Source: DASSZN01 sp035702805
GTDB lineage: Bacteria > Chloroflexota > Chloroflexia > Thermomicrobiales > Thermomicrobiaceae
DNA length: 17,513 nt
Assembly: GCA_035702805.1 (NCBI GenBank)
Contig: DASSZN010000037.1
Coordinates: forward strand, 1 to 17,513
Reading direction: 5' to 3'
Below are positions 14,421 to 17,513 of this stretch, in pieces. Positions within the stretch are counted from its first letter, which is position 1; the number at the start of each line of letters is the position of its first letter. The translations under genes and the position numbers were made by a program. Under the pieces are notes generated by a model, which saw nothing but the letters and a program-made list of their open reading frames with translations, was not told where the DNA came from and searched no databases.

Positions 14421-15380
14421 ATGGCCACCGCACAGCCGCACGAGGCAGAGGATGGGACGATGTCGACGACCGAAGCGCAGGTCCAGCAGCAGGCCGCGGG
14501 ATCAGCGCTGAGCGACATGGGGCGCGTGCACCGCACGCTCTGGCGCGACGCCATGCGTCGCCTGATCGCCAACAAGCTGGCCCTGGCCGGCGGCATCCTG
14601 GTCCTGCTGATCGCGCTGATCGCGATCCTTGCCCCGGTGATCGCGCCCCACGGCTACGCCACGCCGAACTACGCGGCCATCGGGCAGGCGCCGACCTGGG
14701 TCGGGGCGTACCCGCTCGGGACCGACCTGCTCGGGCGCGACGTCCTCTCCCGCATGATCTACGGCGCGCAGGTGTCGATGCTGGTCGGGCTGGGCGCGCA
14801 GGTCATCGTCTTCCTGATCGGCGTGCCGATCGGCGCGCTCTCGGGCTACGCGGCGGGCACCGTCGACACCGCGCTGATGCGTTTCGTCGACGTGATGTAC
14901 GCCTTCCCCCAACTCCTGTTCGTGATCCTGCTCATGTCCGCCTTCGGCGGCGGGCTGACCAACATCTTCATCGCCATCGGCCTGACCGGATGGGTGACGA
15001 TCGCCCGGCTGACCCGGGCGGAGTTCCTCTCGATGCGCGAGCGGGACTACATCCAGTCGGCGCGCGCCGCCGGGGCCGGGCCGTGGCGGCTGATCACCCG
15101 GCACATGCTCCCCAACGCCCTGACGCCGATCATCGTGACGCTGACGTTCGGCGTGCCGCAGGCGATCTTCACCGAGGCCAGCCTGAGCTTCATCGGCGTG
15201 GGCGTCAACCCGCCGCGGCCGTCCTGGGGCCAGATGGTCGGCCAGTACTTCACCAACATCCAGTCCTACTGGTACCTGGCGGTCTTCCCGGCCATCGCCA
15301 TCGCGGTGGTGATGATGGCCTTCGTCTTCTTCGGCGACGGGCTGCGAGACGCCCTCGACCCGCGCATGCAGCGGGTGTAG
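14421..15380 (+). CDS. ABC dipeptide/oligopeptide-type transporter permease, DppC-like
   Basis: A 319-residue partner permease. ATG 14421 is preferred because GAGGA lies five bases upstream; GTG 14409 (overlapping the previous stop) and ATG 14460 are also in frame. A polar N-terminal tail of about 45 residues is followed by TM1 (about 52-76), the diagnostic L-G-T-D-L-L-G-R-D segment (99-107), further helices, and the EAA loop at about 201-218 (E-F-L-S-M-R-E-R-D-Y-I-Q-S-A-R-A-A-G). The closing G-D-G-L-R-D-A-L-D-P-R is intact. It forms a heterodimeric channel with the upstream permease. The binding protein follows after 119 bases. Confidence 0.92.
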   Translation: MATAQPHEAEDGTMSTTEAQVQQQAAGSALSDMGRVHRTLWRDAMRRLIANKLALAGGILVLLIALIAILAPVIAPHGYATPNYAAIGQAPTWVGAYPLGTDLLGRDVLSRMIYGAQVSMLVGLGAQVIVFLIGVPIGALSGYAAGTVDTALMRFVDVMYAFPQLLFVILLMSAFGGGLTNIFIAIGLTGWVTIARLTRAEFLSMRERDYIQSARAAGAGPWRLITRHMLPNALTPIIVTLTFGVPQAIFTEASLSFIGVGVNPPRPSWGQMVGQYFTNIQSYWYLAVFPAIAIAVVMMAFVFFGDGLRDALDPRMQRV

Positions 15381-15499
15381 CCGCCACTCGCCCGGCGCGG
15401 GCGCAGATTTCGGGCTTGATCGGCATTCGAGCCGCATGGTCCAGAGCCCCCTTATTGTGGGATGTGTCGCGGGAGTCGCGGCACGAGAGGAGGAGTCGG

Positions 15500-17362
15500 A
15501 TGGACAGTCTCAAGTGGTGGGAGGACGCGGAGCAGATCAAGCTGCTCAAGGCGCGCCTCGACGCCATCAACGTCAGCCGGCGTGACTTCCTGCGCGTCGT
15601 GGGCGCTGCCGGCGGGACGGCCGCGGTGTCCCTGGCGATCGCGGCCTGCGGTGGCAGCAGCACGACGCCCACCACGTCGACGACGTCGACCACCGCGACG
15701 ACCACCACCGGCGGGAGCACGGGCAGCACCGCCACCGCCGCCGCCAGCAGCGCATCCACGCCGACCGGCGGCGCAGCCGCGACGTCGACCACCACGACCG
15801 CGAACCTGGCCGCGAACCAGACGTTCACGGACGGAACGTTCACGACGGACCCGACGAGCTTCGACTTCAACAAGGATCTCTACTGCGGCGGGAACGCGGC
15901 CTGCTTCGCGCAGCTGACGCAGTTCGACCCCGACCTGAGCGTGATCCCCGACATCGCTTCCAAGTGGGAGCCGAACGCCGACGGCTCGGTGTGGACCTTC
16001 CACCTGCGCACGGACTCGAAGTGGAGCAACGGCCAGCCGGTCACCGCCAACGACTACGAGTACTCCTACAAGCGCCAGCTCGACCCGGCCACCGCCGCCT
16101 CCTACGCCGGCTTCCTCTACGACCTGAAGAACGCCCAGGCGTTCAACCTCAAGCAGGGCAACGTCACGGCCGCCGACGTTGGCGTCAAGGCCACCGACGC
16201 GCAGACGCTGGTCTGCACGCTGGAGGGGCCGCGGGCCTACTGGCCGGTGCTGGCCGCCTACACCGCGGCGGCGCCGTCCTACCAGCCGGCGGTCGAGAAG
16301 TACGGCGACAAGTGGACCGAGGCAGCCAACATCGTCTGCAACGGCCCCTACACCCTGACCGCCTGGGCCCATAACACGAGCTTCACGCTGACGCGGAACG
16401 AGGGTTACTGGAACGCCAAGAACCTCACGTTGAAGACGATCCAGTGCCCGATCATCGCCCAGTCGGCGTTCTTTACGTCGTACCAGAACAACCAGATCGA
16501 CTGGGACTCGATCGGATCACTCGGTGACCTGAAGAAGGTCCAGTCCGACGCGACGCTGAGCAAGGAGTTCATCAAGTACAGCCAGACGGGCACCTGGTGG
16601 CTCCAGCCCAACGTCAAGATGGCGCCCTTCGACAACAAGAACGTGCGCCTGGCGATGGCGCACGCCATCGACCGCAAGACGATCGTGGACCAGGTGCTGC
16701 AGGGTCTGGGCACCGTGGCCTACAACATCATCCCGCCGGGCACGCCGGGCTTCGACCCGAACACCTGGGACACCTACACCTCCTACGACCCGCAGAAGGC
16801 CATGAGTCTGCTCGAGGGCACCCCCTACGCCGGCGGCAAGAACTGGCCCTCGATCACGATGACGCAGCGCAACAACGAGGGCGACGCGCCGCAGATCGCC
16901 GGCGACGCCATCGTGGCCATGCTCAAGCAGAACCTCGGGATGGACATCAAGCACGTGCTGGGCGACCCGAAGACGGTCTATAACGAGGCCTACCAGGGCC
17001 GCCTCCAGCTCATCTGGTGGCGCTGGTTCATCGACTACCCGGACCCGAACGACGACCAGTACCTGGTCTTCTACTCGAAGTTCCCGTCCGGCGAGCGCAA
17101 CACGTTCTCCGACCCGACCTACGACAGTCTGGTGACCAAGGCCGCCGGGATCCAGGACCAGACCACACGCTTCCAGACCTACTGGCAGGCGGACCAGATC
17201 CTGGTCGAGAACGGGGCGGACATCTTCGTCTACAACCCGTGGACCTACGGGCTGCTCAAGCCGTGGGTAGCCGGGATGCCGAAGAACAAGTCGGGCGCCT
17301 ACGTCCCGAACTGGAACGTCTTCGTCCGGATGTACGACTACCTGAAGATCCAGAACCACTAG
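15500..17362 (+). CDS. Tat-exported lipoprotein, peptide/oligopeptide-binding protein (SBP family 5)
   Basis: A 620-residue extracytoplasmic binding protein with an excellent ribosome binding site (AGGAGGAG before ATG 15500). An unusual 25-residue charged helix precedes a Tat motif S-R-R-D-F-L (26-31), a hydrophobic stretch, and a lipobox I-A-A-C ending at C50, the expected lipidation site. A Thr/Ser/Ala/Gly low-complexity linker (about 53-107) tethers the domain to the membrane. The mature domain has family-5 features: D-x-x-x-I-P-D-I-A-S-K-W, W-T-F-H-L-R, the x-W-S-N-G-Q-P-V-T-A-x-D segment, and V-R-L-A-M-A-H-A-I-D-R. It should deliver ligand to the two upstream permeases. The 119-base gap before it could hold a secondary promoter, but I see no convincing one. 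No ATPase genes follow within the window. Confidence 0.93.
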   Translation: MDSLKWWEDAEQIKLLKARLDAINVSRRDFLRVVGAAGGTAAVSLAIAACGGSSTTPTTSTTSTTATTTTGGSTGSTATAAASSASTPTGGAAATSTTTTANLAANQTFTDGTFTTDPTSFDFNKDLYCGGNAACFAQLTQFDPDLSVIPDIASKWEPNADGSVWTFHLRTDSKWSNGQPVTANDYEYSYKRQLDPATAASYAGFLYDLKNAQAFNLKQGNVTAADVGVKATDAQTLVCTLEGPRAYWPVLAAYTAAAPSYQPAVEKYGDKWTEAANIVCNGPYTLTAWAHNTSFTLTRNEGYWNAKNLTLKTIQCPIIAQSAFFTSYQNNQIDWDSIGSLGDLKKVQSDATLSKEFIKYSQTGTWWLQPNVKMAPFDNKNVRLAMAHAIDRKTIVDQVLQGLGTVAYNIIPPGTPGFDPNTWDTYTSYDPQKAMSLLEGTPYAGGKNWPSITMTQRNNEGDAPQIAGDAIVAMLKQNLGMDIKHVLGDPKTVYNEAYQGRLQLIWWRWFIDYPDPNDDQYLVFYSKFPSGERNTFSDPTYDSLVTKAAGIQDQTTRFQTYWQADQILVENGADIFVYNPWTYGLLKPWVAGMPKNKSGAYVPNWNVFVRMYDYLKIQNH

Positions 17363-17368
17363 GCCGGA

Positions 17369-17417
17369 GCCGGCAGGGTCCCCCGGGACGGAGCGCCCGC
17401 GGGACCCGACAGCCGGC
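17369..17417 (+). terminator. Extended hairpin after the binding-protein gene, probable terminator
   Basis: GCCGGC (17369-17374) plus GGGTCCC (17376-17382) pair with GGGACCC (17401-17407) plus GCCGGC (17412-17417). This gives a two-part stem with a GC-rich loop, starting 7 bases after the stop codon. It has no U-run. Confidence 0.6.
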
Positions 17418-17441
17418 GCGGCATGAAGGCGTCCACTCCTG

Positions 17442-17472
17442 GGCGGACGGGTTAGGGTGTGACCCGTCTGCC
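17442..17472. repeat. 11-bp inverted repeat with 9-base loop at the window end
   Basis: GGCGGACGGGT (17442-17452) and ACCCGTCTGCC (17462-17472) form an 11-bp stem with one G-T pair and a 9-base loop. Being beyond the terminator, it could be a second terminator or an operator for a gene outside the window. I see no gene in 17418-17513. Confidence 0.5.
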
Positions 17473-17513
17473 ATGATCCCCCTCGTGGCCGGGCGAGCGC
17501 TCGACTCTGACCC

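Noticed and set aside
17442..17472. CIRCE heat-shock operator
   Set aside because: The 9-base spacing is similar, but the arm sequence does not match TTAGCACTC/GAGTGCTAA.

Overview
The window is high-GC bacterial DNA (roughly 70% by eye) with short intergenic gaps, GGAGG-type ribosome binding sites, some GTG starts, and a Tat-exported lipoprotein with a Thr/Ser-rich linker. This fits a Thermomicrobia-like Chloroflexota (Sphaerobacter-type) genome best. A high-GC actinobacterium cannot be excluded from sequence alone. No rRNA, tRNA, CRISPR array or insertion sequence was seen.

Region 1 (about 100-4645, + strand) is the most unusual part. It holds a 66-residue peptide gene with a Tyr-Trp-Phe C-terminus, an all-alpha isoprenyl transferase with ComQ-like motifs, and a 1110-residue polytopic sensor (TM, PDZ, about nine more TMs). 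The order and architecture match comX, comQ and comP of the Bacillus isoprenylated-pheromone system. However, the sensor's histidine-kinase half is replaced by GAF, HD-GYP, GAF and GGDEF domains, and no ComA-like regulator follows. I infer an isoprenylated-peptide signalling circuit that reports through cyclic di-GMP.

Region 2 (4690-7922) has a promoter, a possible 14-codon leader peptide, pyrR, and an overlapping M20-type amidohydrolase of the carbamoylase/allantoate amidohydrolase/beta-ureidopropionase family. A second paralogous hydrolase converges on it from the minus strand. Together they suggest pyrimidine, hydantoin or ureide nitrogen salvage.

Region 3 (7923-11095) has a 388-nt gene-free stretch rich in small hairpins, a six-TM protein built of three tandem repeats (HdeD/DUF308-like), a strong terminator-like hairpin, then an aspartate dehydrogenase-like gene and a threonine synthase-like gene.

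Region 4 (11129-13235, minus strand) has a zinc alcohol dehydrogenase and a single-domain threonine dehydratase.

Region 5 (13236-17513) begins with a divergent control region containing a clear sigma70-type promoter and a perfect hairpin. An ABC dipeptide/oligopeptide-type importer follows (two permeases and a Tat lipoprotein binding protein), without its ATPases. A terminator-like hairpin and another inverted repeat close the window. Regions 2 to 5 read as peptide and amino-acid uptake and nitrogen catabolism. Region 1 is functionally distinct and slightly lower in GC.
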